DNA from: an uncultured bacterium
GTDB lineage: Bacteria > Bacillota > Clostridia > Lachnospirales > Lachnospiraceae
Length of the DNA stretch: 36,587 bases
Assembly: GCA_905215625.1 (NCBI GenBank)
Contig: CAJMQQ010000026.1
Coordinates: 1-36,587 of the forward strand
Direction: 5' to 3'
Shown here: positions 24,835 through 32,995 of the stretch, in pieces
How positions within the stretch are numbered: position 1 is the first letter of the stretch
Layout: the number at the start of each line of letters is the position of its first letter
Made by a program: the position numbers and the translations under genes
Notes under the pieces: model-generated
Told to the model about the DNA's origin: nothing
The model's database searches: none
The model's input: only the letters and a program-made list of their open reading frames with translations

Positions 24835-25833
24835 ATGAAAGAAAAGAAAGCAACCATCCGGGAGGTGGCAGCTTTGGCAGGAGTTTCCATAAGCTCGGTG
24901 TCCCGTTATTTAAAGGATCCCAAAAGCATTCAGCCATTGGCGGCATACAATATAAAAAATGCTATCCGGGAATTAGAATATGAACCAAACTTGTTTGCCC
25001 AGAATCTAAAGCGGGGAAAGTCCAACATTATCGGCCTGGTTGTTCCTCATATGGAATACTTCTTTGGACGGATCTGCCGTGGTGTCAGCGACTATTTCTT
25101 TGAACGGAATTATGTGACGTTTATCTGCGAAAGCGATAATGACGGAGCAAAAGAAAGGTTTTACATTCAGGAACTGCTGAATCAGAAAGCGGCCGGCATC
25201 CTGATTGCCCCAAGCGGTTTGAATACAGCATACCTGAAAAAAGTTGCCAGAAGTTATGATAATATGGTGATGATCGATCGGAAAGAAGAAGTCGGCTGTG
25301 ACATTGTTCTGGAGAATCATCGGGAAAATGCCTACAATCTGGTTTCCTGGCTTTTGAGAAACAAACCCTGCCGACAGGTTTTGATGCTGTTTGGCTGGAT
25401 AGACAGCTTTAATACCAGAATGTGCATGGAAGGATCGAATCAGGCGTTTTCAGAAGCAGGAAAGCCGGAAGAAGAAATTCTCAGAGTGATAACTTCAAGA
25501 AGAATTGATACAGTGGTAGATGCCCTTGCCCAGTTTTCAAAAAGGATCCAGAAAGGCCAGCGCCCGCTGATTGTAGCCTTTGGTTCTGATATTCTGGAAT
25601 ATGTCGCAATGGAGATTCACCGCAGTTATCCAGAGTGGATTGGGAATGTCGATGTAGCTGGTTTTGCCCAGGCGGGAACGGCAGAGAAGCTAGGGATGCA
25701 GTGTTCTCTGGTTATAAAAAATCCGGAAGCAGTGGGGATTACGGCTGCCGAACTTTTACATAAAAAAATTGAGGAAGGGAAAAAAGAAGAAACGCCGAAA
25801 ATATACGATATTAAAGTACAATACCGGTTTTAA
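24835..25833 (+). CDS. LacI-family transcriptional regulator
   Basis: This is a 332-residue repressor-type protein. The N-terminal HTH and hinge are typical (ATIREVAALAGVSISSVSRYLKDPKSI, then LEYEPNLFAQNLKRGKSNIIGLVVP). Residues ~60-330 form a periplasmic-binding-protein-like sensor domain for a small ligand (CESDNDGAKERFYIQELLNQKAAGILIAPSG). It lies directly upstream of the tct transporter operon, whose promoter is flanked by two LacI-type palindromes, so it is the best candidate regulator of that operon. The ligand is probably the transported organic acid or a derivative. Both points are inference from position. Confidence 0.94.
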   Translation: MKEKKATIREVAALAGVSISSVSRYLKDPKSIQPLAAYNIKNAIRELEYEPNLFAQNLKRGKSNIIGLVVPHMEYFFGRICRGVSDYFFERNYVTFICESDNDGAKERFYIQELLNQKAAGILIAPSGLNTAYLKKVARSYDNMVMIDRKEEVGCDIVLENHRENAYNLVSWLLRNKPCRQVLMLFGWIDSFNTRMCMEGSNQAFSEAGKPEEEILRVITSRRIDTVVDALAQFSKRIQKGQRPLIVAFGSDILEYVAMEIHRSYPEWIGNVDVAGFAQAGTAEKLGMQCSLVIKNPEAVGITAAELLHKKIEEGKKEETPKIYDIKVQYRF

Positions 25834-25842
25834 CCGGAGAAT

Positions 25843-25910
25843 AAAAGTCTGTGTGGAAAACAAGAATGAGCGCATCAGAATGTTTCCTCACAGGCTTTTT
25901 ATATTTTATA
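25843..25910 (+). terminator. Terminator after the LacI-family gene
   Basis: A long imperfect stem (25843-25862 with 25881-25899, one wobble, one mismatch, one bulge) has an 18-nt loop and is followed by a T-rich tract. It separates the regulator transcript from the tct operon. Confidence 0.8.
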
Positions 25911-25914
25911 CACT

Positions 25915-25930
25915 CTGAAAACGTTATCAG
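25915..25930 (+). promoter_or_regulatory. Upstream operator (LacI-type or cre)
   Basis: CTGAAAACGTTATCAG is a 16-bp palindrome with one mismatched pair and a central CG, as in LacI-family operators. Its core TGAAAACGTTATCA also fits the CcpA cre consensus TGWAANCGNTNWCA. It lies ~130 bp upstream of the tct start of transcription and matches the downstream operator at 14 of 16 positions. Confidence 0.7.
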
Positions 25931-26015
25931 TAAAAACTGGAGCGCAAAGACAACAAAACAACCTAAATATTTACGAATTATTAACGAAAACAATGCAAAT
26001 AACACAAATATTGGA

Positions 26016-26044
26016 TTGACAATCGGAGAAACCATTGATATAAT
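26016..26044 (+). promoter_or_regulatory. Perfect-consensus promoter of the tct operon
   Basis: TTGACA, exactly 17 bp, TATAAT: both boxes and the spacer are ideal for SigA. Such a strong promoter is expected to need repression, which the flanking palindromes could supply. Confidence 0.93.
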
Positions 26045-26068
26045 TGCCATATTGAGACGAGAAATTCG

Positions 26069-26084
26069 CTGAAAACATTTTCAG
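26069..26084 (+). promoter_or_regulatory. Downstream operator of the tct operon
   Basis: CTGAAAACATTTTCAG is a 16-bp palindrome, symmetric except at the central CA, about 25 bp after the -10 box in the leader. Bound repressor here would block initiation or clearance. It differs from the upstream site only in two positions. Confidence 0.7.
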
Positions 26085-26127
26085 AAGAAACAAGGAACCA
26101 ACAAACGAGGGAAAAGGAGAAGAGGAA

Positions 26128-27204
26128 ATGAAAAAGAGAATTGTAGCATTGGTAATGGCAGGCATCATGGCAGTTTCTTTAACTGCCTGCGGTGGATCGG
26201 ATACTGGGGCAACGACGGCAGCAGCAACAGAGGCTGCAAAGACAGAAGCAGCAGGAGCAGAGGAAAGCAAGTCCGCAGATGCGCAGCCGGCAGGAAGCGT
26301 GACAGCAGATTCATTTAAGCCGAGCAAAGATTTCAATATCCGCGTGCCGTTTGCAGCAGGCGGTTCTGCAGATACAATTTCCAGAATTATTGCCCAGGGA
26401 CTTCAGCAGACCTATGGAAACTCTGCCGTTATCAACAACCTGACCGGTGCCAACGGCGCAATTGCAGCCGCAGATTTGGACGGTGCAAAAGCAGATGCTA
26501 CCGAGTTGATGGTTGGCGGCATTGCATTATTTACCCTGGCGCCTCTGTTTAATCCGGATATTAAGACTAATATTGATGATTACCAGTTCGTGTGCAGTCT
26601 GGTATCTGAGGATCAGGTTCTGTTCGTAGCTCCTGATAAGACTGGTATCAAAGACTGGGAAGGCCTTCAGGAATATGCAAAAAATAATCGCGTAATATTT
26701 GGCGCAAACACCCCAGGCGGAGCTACCCATTTAACCCAGACCATGCTGTTCGGCGAAGCAGGTATTGATGCAGAAGCCGTTACCTCTGATGGTTCCGGAA
26801 AAGACCTGCTGGCAGTGGTAGGAGGCAACGTAGTCTGTGCAGCAGCAACCACTTCTTTGGGCGCTCAGTATGTAGAAGAGGGAAGCCTGGTTCCGATTAT
26901 GGTATTCTCAGACGAGCCGTATACCGGATATGAAGGATATGAAGTTCCAACTGCAAAGTCTTTTGGTTATGACGTCGTATTTAAGACCTGCAACTTCTTA
27001 ATGACCAAAAAGGACACGAATCCAGATGATGTAGCAGCAATTTACCAGGCAATCTTAGACTACAGTGAGACAGACGAATTTAAAGAACTGGCAGCAAATG
27101 CAAGCTATGTTCCGGATCTGTCTGACGGCGAGACTGTTAAGAAGACTATTCTGGATGCAGCCGATATGTGCAAGGCTGCGTATGACAAATACTACGCAAA
27201 ATAA
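26128..27204 (+). CDS. tctC: Tripartite tricarboxylate transporter binding lipoprotein (TctC)
   Basis: This is a 358-residue extracytoplasmic solute receptor. A lipoprotein signal ends in SLTAC (Cys21), then a low-complexity Ala/Thr/Glu spacer (~23-60). The mature fold begins KDFNIRVPFAAGGSADTISRIIAQGLQ, the family's ligand-loop motif (usually VPFxAGGxxD). INNLTGANGAIAAADL and NTPGGATHLTQTMLFG follow. The ligand is probably a carboxylic acid. It is the first gene after the perfect promoter and has GGAGAAGAGG upstream. A hairpin follows it, so it may be made in excess over the membrane subunits. Confidence 0.94.
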   Translation: MKKRIVALVMAGIMAVSLTACGGSDTGATTAAATEAAKTEAAGAEESKSADAQPAGSVTADSFKPSKDFNIRVPFAAGGSADTISRIIAQGLQQTYGNSAVINNLTGANGAIAAADLDGAKADATELMVGGIALFTLAPLFNPDIKTNIDDYQFVCSLVSEDQVLFVAPDKTGIKDWEGLQEYAKNNRVIFGANTPGGATHLTQTMLFGEAGIDAEAVTSDGSGKDLLAVVGGNVVCAAATTSLGAQYVEEGSLVPIMVFSDEPYTGYEGYEVPTAKSFGYDVVFKTCNFLMTKKDTNPDDVAAIYQAILDYSETDEFKELAANASYVPDLSDGETVKKTILDAADMCKAAYDKYYAK

Positions 27205-27230
27205 TTGTATGTAGTTTAGCGGAGAACCGT

Positions 27231-27287
27231 AAATCCCGCCCAGTGCGTCAGGAAAAAGGAGAGCGGACTGGGTGGGATTTTTATTTA
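27231..27287 (+). terminator. Intra-operon attenuating hairpin between tctC and tctB
   Basis: A 14-bp stem with one G-U pair (AAATCCCGCCCAGT with ACTGGGTGGGATTT) has a 22-nt loop and is followed by TTATTTA. It lies inside the operon before tctB. A partial terminator or 3'-end stabiliser here would raise tctC over tctBA. Confidence 0.75.
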
Positions 27288-27310
27288 TCGGGGTTTTAGG
27301 AGGAAAAAAG

Positions 27311-27754
27311 ATGAAGATAACATACCGTTCCAATCTTGTTGCCGGGATTGTAAGCGTGATTTTGGGGATTATCTGCATGGTTATCATTCCTGGACAGATT
27401 GGCGAGGATTATTCGGCTACTTATGGCATTACGTCCCGGACGGTGCCGTATGCAGTGGCAATTCTCTGGATTATCTGCGGAATTGTTCTGATGATTCAGA
27501 GCCTGGTTTTAAAAAAGGATGAAGTTAAAACACTGGATGTTGGAAAAGAACTAAAAGCGCTGGCCTATATGGCAGTTATTCTGGTTTATGCATTGCTGTT
27601 TAAAAAGAGTTTCCTGGTATCTACCATGTTTTTGGGAGTAGCAACACTGGCATTTACCGGCTCTAAGAAAAAATCATTTTATGTGATTGTTCTTGCAACC
27701 GTTCTGATACTGTATCTGCTGTTTTCAAAGGTACTGCACGTACAGCTGCCTTAA
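27311..27754 (+). CDS. tctB: Tripartite tricarboxylate transporter small membrane subunit (TctB)
   Basis: This 147-residue membrane protein has about four TM segments (LVAGIVSVILGIICMVII, VPYAVAILWIICGIVLMIQSLVL, LAYMAVILVYALLF, FYVIVLATVLILYLLF). The family is poorly conserved, and the assignment rests on its size, topology and position between tctC and tctA. ATG 27311 is preceded by AGGAGG at good spacing. A GTG at 27272 would put the start inside the attenuator hairpin and is rejected. Confidence 0.9.
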   Translation: MKITYRSNLVAGIVSVILGIICMVIIPGQIGEDYSATYGITSRTVPYAVAILWIICGIVLMIQSLVLKKDEVKTLDVGKELKALAYMAVILVYALLFKKSFLVSTMFLGVATLAFTGSKKKSFYVIVLATVLILYLLFSKVLHVQLP

Positions 27755-27775
27755 ACAGAATAAAAGGAGGTTATT

Positions 27776-29293
27776 ATGGGACAGGTAATTAGTGCTGCAC
27801 TGGGCAATCTTTTGACAGTGGAGAATTTTATCTTTGTAAATATTGGCTTATTTATCGGAATTATTTTTGGGGCAATTCCGGGAATGAATGGAAACCTGGC
27901 GATTACAGTGCTTCTTCCCTTTACATTTCAGATGGGAACTGTTCCGGCGCTTTTGATGCTGACGGCAATCTTCTTTGGCTCCAACTTCGGCGGTTCTATC
28001 AGCGCGATTTTAATTAATACGCCGGGAACCAACGCAGCCGCGGCAACACTGATTGACGGTTATCCGATGTGCAAAAAGGGACAGCCCAGACGCGCCCTGG
28101 ATATGGCTTTGGTAGCGTCTACGGTAGGCGGGTTAATCAGCGCCCTTTGTCTGCTGTTCTTTGCGCCTCAGATTAGTAAGGTGGCGATTACCTTCGGTTC
28201 TCCGGAGTATTTTGCATTGGCAATTTTCGGATTATCCGTTATTGCTTCTGTTAGCGGTAAGAGCCTGGTAAAAGGTTTAATCAGCGGCGGGTTAGGTATC
28301 CTGTTAGCAACCGTAGGTATCGACTCTGTCAGCGGTCTGACCAGGTTTACCTTTGGAAACCTGCGGCTTTATAATGGTATTAAGATGCTGGCTGTTTTAC
28401 TGGGCGTATACGCCATTGCCCAGATGATTGGCCGGATTAACAAGACTGAAGCTGTTGCTGTTTCGGAATTGAAGGATATTGATAAGAATGACCACATTAC
28501 CAAAAAGGATGTAAAAAAGACGCTGCCGACTATGTTAAAGTCCTCTTTTATTGGTGCGTTTATCGGCGCAGTTCCAGGAACCGGCGGCGCGATTGCTTCT
28601 TTTATTGCGTATAACGAAGCAAAACGGTGTGCAAAGCCAGATGAAAAATTCGGCGAAGGTGAGATTAAAGGCGTTGCAGCTCCGGAGTCTGCAAACAACG
28701 GCGCGACAGCCGCAACCCTGATTCCGCTGCTGACCCTGGGCATCCCTGGAGACGTAGTAGCTGCAACTCTGCTCGGCGCATTTACCATGCATGGTTTAGT
28801 AGTCGGACCAAAGCTGTTTACCAACTCAGGCCCGGTTGTTTATGCAGTATTAATCGGCTGTGTAATCGCTCAGATTTTTATGTTTGTCCAGGGCAAATAC
28901 CTGCTGGGTCTGTTTGTTAAGATCACCCACATTCCTCAGGATTTACTGACTGCTGTTTTGGTCGTAATCTGCTGCGCCGGCGCGTTTGCAATCGGCAGCT
29001 CCGAGATGGATGTTTATGTTATGCTGGCATTCGGCGTGATTGCGTACTTTATGCAGAAAATTGACCTTCCTCCGGTTCCGATTGTACTGGGAATGGTATT
29101 AGGGCCTACCGCGGAAGCAAATTTAAGGAATTCTCTGGTTATGTCCGGCGGTTCCTGGGATATTTTTATTAAAAGACCAATCTGCCTGTTATTTATTATC
29201 CTGACCTTTGTTCTGATTTACTTGTTAAAGAAGGGCGATGCAAAACAGAGAAAAGCAACGGATAAGTTTATGAAAACAGAGCAGATGGATTAG
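27776..29293 (+). CDS. tctA: Tripartite tricarboxylate transporter large membrane subunit (TctA)
   Basis: This 505-residue permease has roughly 10-12 TM segments. Family hallmarks are clear: IGIIFGAIPGMNGNLAITVLLPFTF near the start, FGSNFGGSISAILINTPGTNAAAATLIDGYPM, and the second-half repeat FIGAFIGAVPGTGGAIASFIAYNEAKR with APESANNGATAATLIPLLTLGIPG. It translocates the TctC-bound acid, driven by an ion gradient. It lies 21 bp after tctB with AAAGGAGG upstream. Confidence 0.96.
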   Translation: MGQVISAALGNLLTVENFIFVNIGLFIGIIFGAIPGMNGNLAITVLLPFTFQMGTVPALLMLTAIFFGSNFGGSISAILINTPGTNAAAATLIDGYPMCKKGQPRRALDMALVASTVGGLISALCLLFFAPQISKVAITFGSPEYFALAIFGLSVIASVSGKSLVKGLISGGLGILLATVGIDSVSGLTRFTFGNLRLYNGIKMLAVLLGVYAIAQMIGRINKTEAVAVSELKDIDKNDHITKKDVKKTLPTMLKSSFIGAFIGAVPGTGGAIASFIAYNEAKRCAKPDEKFGEGEIKGVAAPESANNGATAATLIPLLTLGIPGDVVAATLLGAFTMHGLVVGPKLFTNSGPVVYAVLIGCVIAQIFMFVQGKYLLGLFVKITHIPQDLLTAVLVVICCAGAFAIGSSEMDVYVMLAFGVIAYFMQKIDLPPVPIVLGMVLGPTAEANLRNSLVMSGGSWDIFIKRPICLLFIILTFVLIYLLKKGDAKQRKATDKFMKTEQMD

Positions 29294-29305
29294 GGAGTCA
29301 GAATT

Positions 29306-30835
29306 ATGAAGAAATTGTGGACAGATTTGCACAGCAATATTCATCACAATCAGATGGATGAATTAGATAAATGGGTAGAACACGCAAAGGCCGTTCTGGA
29401 TTTCTGGCCAATTGCATACTATCCATTTCAGATGATTAAAACCGAAAGCGGCGCCGGACTGGAAGATTTGTGTCCGGCAGAAGAAATCCAGAAAGACTGG
29501 GAAATTGTTCGGGAAAAAGTAAAAGAGGTCAATGCAGAAGGCTATCCGATGTTTATGGGATATGAGTGGCAGGGCTGCGGCTTTGACGGTGACCATAACG
29601 TGTTTTTCCTGGACAATGACCAGCTTATGAAGCACCCGATGCGGTATGAGAAACTGAAAAAAGAGTATGAAAATACCGAAGCCATTGCAATCCCCCACCA
29701 TGTGGCCTACCAGTTAAAGAGCAGGGGAAAAAACTGGGCGACCCATGATGAAAAATTTTCCCCGTTTGCAGAGATTTTTTCCAGCCACGGATGCAGCGAG
29801 AACGATACGGGATCCATGGACATGGAACGCCATCTCCATATGGGTCCCAGAACAGGAGAAACCTGTTATGAAAGAGGATTGGAAGCAGGTCTTCATGTAG
29901 GCTGCATTGCTTCCGGAGATAACCATAAAGTGCCGGCTGTTTATGATCACGGCAGTATGTGCGTGCTGGCTGAGAATAATTCCAAAGAAGCCATCTGGGA
30001 AGCAATGAAAGCCAGAAGAGTATACGGCGTAAGCAGAAGCCGGATGGACATCGACTTTACCGTAGACGGAAAACCAATGGGTTCTGTAGTTCCGGCTGGA
30101 AAACATGAACTGAAATTCTCTGTAAAAGCAGCCGACGCCATTGACAGGGTTGAAATTTTAAAGAACAACATTCTGGATGAGATGGTGGTTCATTCCGGTA
30201 CCTGGGAGACCAGAAAAATAGGGGATGAAGAAGTAATTCGGGTGAAATTTGCCGCAGAATTCGGCTGGGGGCCTAATCCGAGATTCTACAAGGATATGCT
30301 GGTGCGGGAATGGGACGGTTCCCTGACAGTGCCGGGACGTCTGGTTTCGATTGAAAAGGCATGGAACAGTTACGGCCAGAAACTTTATGATGTAACGGAT
30401 AATAGCTGTAAATTCCATATGACGACTTATATGTCAACAGCTACGGGGCATTGGATGGGGCCTAGTACCGTAGTAAAAGAGGGATTTGTCTTTGAGGTGG
30501 AAGGAAAAATTACCGATGAAATCTGCTTAAAAGTAGATTCCTATGAATACCGCTTTACTATTGGAGATTTGATGAAAACGTCCCGTATTCTGCCTCAGTA
30601 CAAAGAGAGTATCGAGCTGGCAGAGCGGGTATACGGCCATGTGGAACATTACCGCGACGATTTTTACTGGCACAATGCATACAAGACCAGATTGCGCCAG
30701 GCAGTACCGGAAAGTGCCTATACCATGGAATTTTCCAAAACCGTTGAGATGGAACCAGGCAGCCAGTACCGTCTGAGAGTGTGGCTGAAAAATGGAGATG
30801 TGGCATGGGTATCCCCTGTTTTTGCTGAAAAATAA
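29306..30835 (+). CDS. PHP-like metal-dependent hydrolase (DUF3604-like)
   Basis: This 509-residue cytoplasmic protein has PHP-type metal-binding motifs: DLHSNIHHNQ (H9, H13, H14), GYEWQG (Glu87), DHNVFF (His97), PHHVAYQ (H131, H132), PFAEIFSSHG (Glu156) and IASGDNHKVP (D205, H207). The second half (~240-509) is a beta-rich domain. The layout resembles DUF3604 proteins, whose substrates are unknown. No signal peptide is present. It starts 12 bp after tctA, so it is part of the transporter operon and probably acts on the imported compound, for example as an ester or phosphoester hydrolase. That role is inference. Confidence 0.85.
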   Translation: MKKLWTDLHSNIHHNQMDELDKWVEHAKAVLDFWPIAYYPFQMIKTESGAGLEDLCPAEEIQKDWEIVREKVKEVNAEGYPMFMGYEWQGCGFDGDHNVFFLDNDQLMKHPMRYEKLKKEYENTEAIAIPHHVAYQLKSRGKNWATHDEKFSPFAEIFSSHGCSENDTGSMDMERHLHMGPRTGETCYERGLEAGLHVGCIASGDNHKVPAVYDHGSMCVLAENNSKEAIWEAMKARRVYGVSRSRMDIDFTVDGKPMGSVVPAGKHELKFSVKAADAIDRVEILKNNILDEMVVHSGTWETRKIGDEEVIRVKFAAEFGWGPNPRFYKDMLVREWDGSLTVPGRLVSIEKAWNSYGQKLYDVTDNSCKFHMTTYMSTATGHWMGPSTVVKEGFVFEVEGKITDEICLKVDSYEYRFTIGDLMKTSRILPQYKESIELAERVYGHVEHYRDDFYWHNAYKTRLRQAVPESAYTMEFSKTVEMEPGSQYRLRVWLKNGDVAWVSPVFAEK

Positions 30836-30894
30836 ATGGATTGAGGGGAATCCTGCAGACTCATATGAAATAAAAGACGATTGAACAGAAGATA

Positions 30895-30953
30895 CCGCAA
30901 AGTGGGGGAGAGTTAAGGCGGGATGCCGCCAACGTCCATTTTGCGGTTTTTTT
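30895..30953 (+). terminator. Terminator of the tct operon
   Basis: The outer stem CCGCAAAGTGG/CCATTTTGCGG (one G-U) encloses an inner stem GGCGG-GATG-CCGCC and is followed by TTTTTTT. Confidence 0.9.
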
Positions 30954-31014
30954 CTTTGTTTCATCTGCTTTTTTGTCAATATATGGGAACAGTGAAAAAA
31001 TTTTTTGTGTAGAA

Positions 31015-31043
31015 TAGACAAAGAATGAATTATTGGTTATAAT
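31015..31043 (+). promoter_or_regulatory. Promoter of the ATP synthase operon
   Basis: TAGACA, a 17-bp spacer and a perfect TATAAT lie about 42 bp before atpZ. Confidence 0.8.
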
Positions 31044-31084
31044 GTACCTTATACATTCGCAAAATATGAAAGGAGGACAGGCCT

Positions 31085-31459
31085 GTGATGCGGCATCAGA
31101 AAAGTGTGTTCCGGAGTCTTGCTATGGTAACACAGCTGGGGCTCAGCGTTATGACGCCTGTTTTTTTATGTGTCTTTGCGGGGTATTATATCGACACCCA
31201 CTATGGAACCAGGCTGATACTTCCGCTGCTGGTTTTAGGAGTTCTGTCCGGCGGCCGCTGCGGTTATGTGATGGCAAAAAACACCTTTCACGTAAATGAA
31301 AAGCAGGAGGCTGCAGAAGATGCAGAACGGGCTGCAGAAAAAGCAAAACAAAGGCCCAGATATCAGGAGGTCAGCCGCCCCAAAACAGCCAGCCGGATTA
31401 CCGGAAGGAGCGGGGGCAGTTCCGCTCCGGAAGATGGAAAGAAGGAGGATGCAGATTGA
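31085..31459 (+). CDS. atpZ: AtpZ/AtpI family membrane protein
   Basis: This 124-residue protein has two TM segments (~15-35 and ~42-60) in a hairpin: MVTQLGLSVMTPVFLCVFAGYYIDTHYGT, then ILPLLVLGVLSGGRCGYVMAKNTF. A charged, Ala/Glu/Lys-rich cytoplasmic tail follows. Proteins of this type lead many Firmicutes atp operons and are thought to help c-ring assembly or Mg2+ supply. AGGAGG at 31071-31076 fits GTG 31085 (8 bp) better than ATG 31088 (11 bp), but either is possible. It overlaps the next gene by 4 bp. Confidence 0.85.
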   Translation: MMRHQKSVFRSLAMVTQLGLSVMTPVFLCVFAGYYIDTHYGTRLILPLLVLGVLSGGRCGYVMAKNTFHVNEKQEAAEDAERAAEKAKQRPRYQEVSRPKTASRITGRSGGSSAPEDGKKEDAD

Positions 31460-31899
31460 GTAAAGAGATCAAAAACTTAATCCTTGAAATGTCTGCAGGG
31501 ATTTTGTTTCATAATGTGGTGCTGGGGATTCTGGCGGCGTTTGTTTGTCCTGCATTAGGTCAGAACGCGATGCCGATTTTCCTGGGACTGGCTGCAGGCG
31601 CAGTTTCCGCAGGAGCAATGCTGGTTCACATGGCAGTTGTTACAGAGAGAGCCATGGACTGCGGAGATGAAAGCTATGCCAACAAAACCACTCTGGTACA
31701 TTCTGTAGGCCGAAAGGCAGTCTATATTGCAGTTCTGCTTTTGGTGCTGTTTCGTGTGCCCCAGGTAAACCCACTGGCAATGGTCATAGGTACAATGGGA
31801 TTAAAAACCGGTGCGTATCTTCAGCCCATTGTTCACCGTTTAGGCGGCTGGCGCTTATACGGGGCTGAGGAAGGGGGACTGGATCAGAGCGGTGTTTAA
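31456..31899 (+). CDS. atpI: ATP synthase subunit I-like protein
   Basis: This 147-residue membrane protein has four predicted TM segments (~13-33, ~40-60, ~86-104, ~107-123). It lies between atpZ and atpB, as AtpI does in many atp operons. AtpI is an accessory factor for c-ring assembly, not a part of the enzyme. The start is TTG, overlapping the atpZ stop as TTGA, with GAAGGAGG upstream. The sequence of this family is poorly conserved, so the assignment rests mainly on position and topology. Confidence 0.8.
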   Translation: MSKEIKNLILEMSAGILFHNVVLGILAAFVCPALGQNAMPIFLGLAAGAVSAGAMLVHMAVVTERAMDCGDESYANKTTLVHSVGRKAVYIAVLLLVLFRVPQVNPLAMVIGTMGLKTGAYLQPIVHRLGGWRLYGAEEGGLDQSGV

Positions 31900-31935
31900 A
31901 ATTTTTTATAAAACTTAAGAAAGGAGGACCTGTGT

Positions 31936-32646
31936 ATGGGAAGTAAGGGAATGCTGGTTGCAAGAGAACCGGATTTTATGATCCATGGGGTGCTTAAATA
32001 CGAGCTGTTTGGCCAGGAGCTTTGGCTGACGACTACGACAGTTTCTATGACGATCATCACGCTGATCATTCTGGCTCTGGCGTTTGCGGCCAACAGGGCC
32101 ATGAAAAAAGCTACCGATGTTCCAGGGACGTTCCAGAACATTATCGAGCTGGCAACCGAGATGTTAGACAAGATGACCATAGGAATCTTAAACGGAAATG
32201 CATATAAATTTGCCAATTACATCGGCACAATTTTTATCTTTATCCTGTTTAACAACCTGAGTGGTCTGCTGGGACTTCGTGCGGCTACTGCGGATTACGG
32301 CGTTACCTTCCTGCTGGGAATGGTTACCTTTTTCATTGTCCAGTATCAGGGTATCAAGAACCGGCGGCTCCATCACTTTACCAGCTTGTTTGAGCCGACG
32401 CCGATTCTGTTTCCGATTAACTTAATCGGAGAGCTGGCCAATCCAATCTCTATCTCGCTCCGTTTGTTTGCAAACCTGCTTTCCGGAGTTATCATCATGG
32501 GATTGTGGTACGGCATGATGCCGCTTCTTGCCAATATCGGTATTCCGGCGGCGCTGCACGTATATTGTGATGTATTCTCAGGCTGTATTCAGACATATGT
32601 ATTCTGTATGCTGACCATGGTTTACATCAACGACAAAATGGAATAA
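31936..32646 (+). CDS. atpB: F-type ATP synthase subunit a
   Basis: This 236-residue membrane subunit forms the ion half-channels facing the c ring. The essential arginine is Arg176 in NPISISLRLFANLLSG. About five to six TM segments are visible, the first at ~33-53. TVSMTIITLIILALAFAANR and FILFNNLSGLLGL fit the family. AAGGAGG lies upstream of the ATG. Its ion specificity is best judged from the c subunit encoded next. Confidence 0.97.
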   Translation: MGSKGMLVAREPDFMIHGVLKYELFGQELWLTTTTVSMTIITLIILALAFAANRAMKKATDVPGTFQNIIELATEMLDKMTIGILNGNAYKFANYIGTIFIFILFNNLSGLLGLRAATADYGVTFLLGMVTFFIVQYQGIKNRRLHHFTSLFEPTPILFPINLIGELANPISISLRLFANLLSGVIIMGLWYGMMPLLANIGIPAALHVYCDVFSGCIQTYVFCMLTMVYINDKME

Positions 32647-32688
32647 CAAAGTTTTACAAATTTATTTTTCATTACAGGAGGAATCAAT

Positions 32689-32943
32689 ATGAATTTTTCA
32701 GGTCAGGATTTTATCTATGGTTGTTCTGCTATCGGTGCTGGTCTGGCGATGATCGCTGGTATCGGACCTGGTGTAGGTCAGGGTATTGCCGCAGGTTACG
32801 GCGCTTCTGCAGTTGGACGTAATCCAGGCGCAAAATCTGATATTACCTCCACCATGCTGTTAGGACAGGCAGTTGCCGAGACGACGGGTCTGTACGGCCT
32901 GGTTGTTGCTATTATTCTGATGTTCGTTAAGCCGTTCGGTTGA
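32689..32943 (+). CDS. atpE: F-type ATP synthase subunit c, Na+-binding signature
   Basis: This 84-residue hairpin of two TM helices forms the rotor ring. Helix 1 has the glycine-rich stretch GIGPGVGQGIAAGYG with Pro27 and Gln31. Helix 2 carries the ion-binding Glu64 in QAVAETTGLYG. Gln31, Val62, Glu64, Thr65, Thr66 and Tyr69 line up with the Na+ ligand set known from Ilyobacter tartaricus (Gln32, Val63, Glu65, Ser66, Thr67, Tyr70), with Thr for Ser. This suggests Na+ rather than H+ coupling. AGGAGG precedes the ATG. Confidence 0.97.
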   Translation: MNFSGQDFIYGCSAIGAGLAMIAGIGPGVGQGIAAGYGASAVGRNPGAKSDITSTMLLGQAVAETTGLYGLVVAIILMFVKPFG

Positions 32944-32995
32944 TTTACAGGAAAACGGGCAATTATAAGATAATAGCACAAGAGGAGGCGAGATT

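Noticed and set aside
30527..31021. Minus-strand open frame (164 codons) over the PHP-like gene end and the atp leader
   Set aside because: It crosses the PHP-like gene, a strong terminator and the atp promoter; the translation shows no domain and the region is explained by the plus-strand features.
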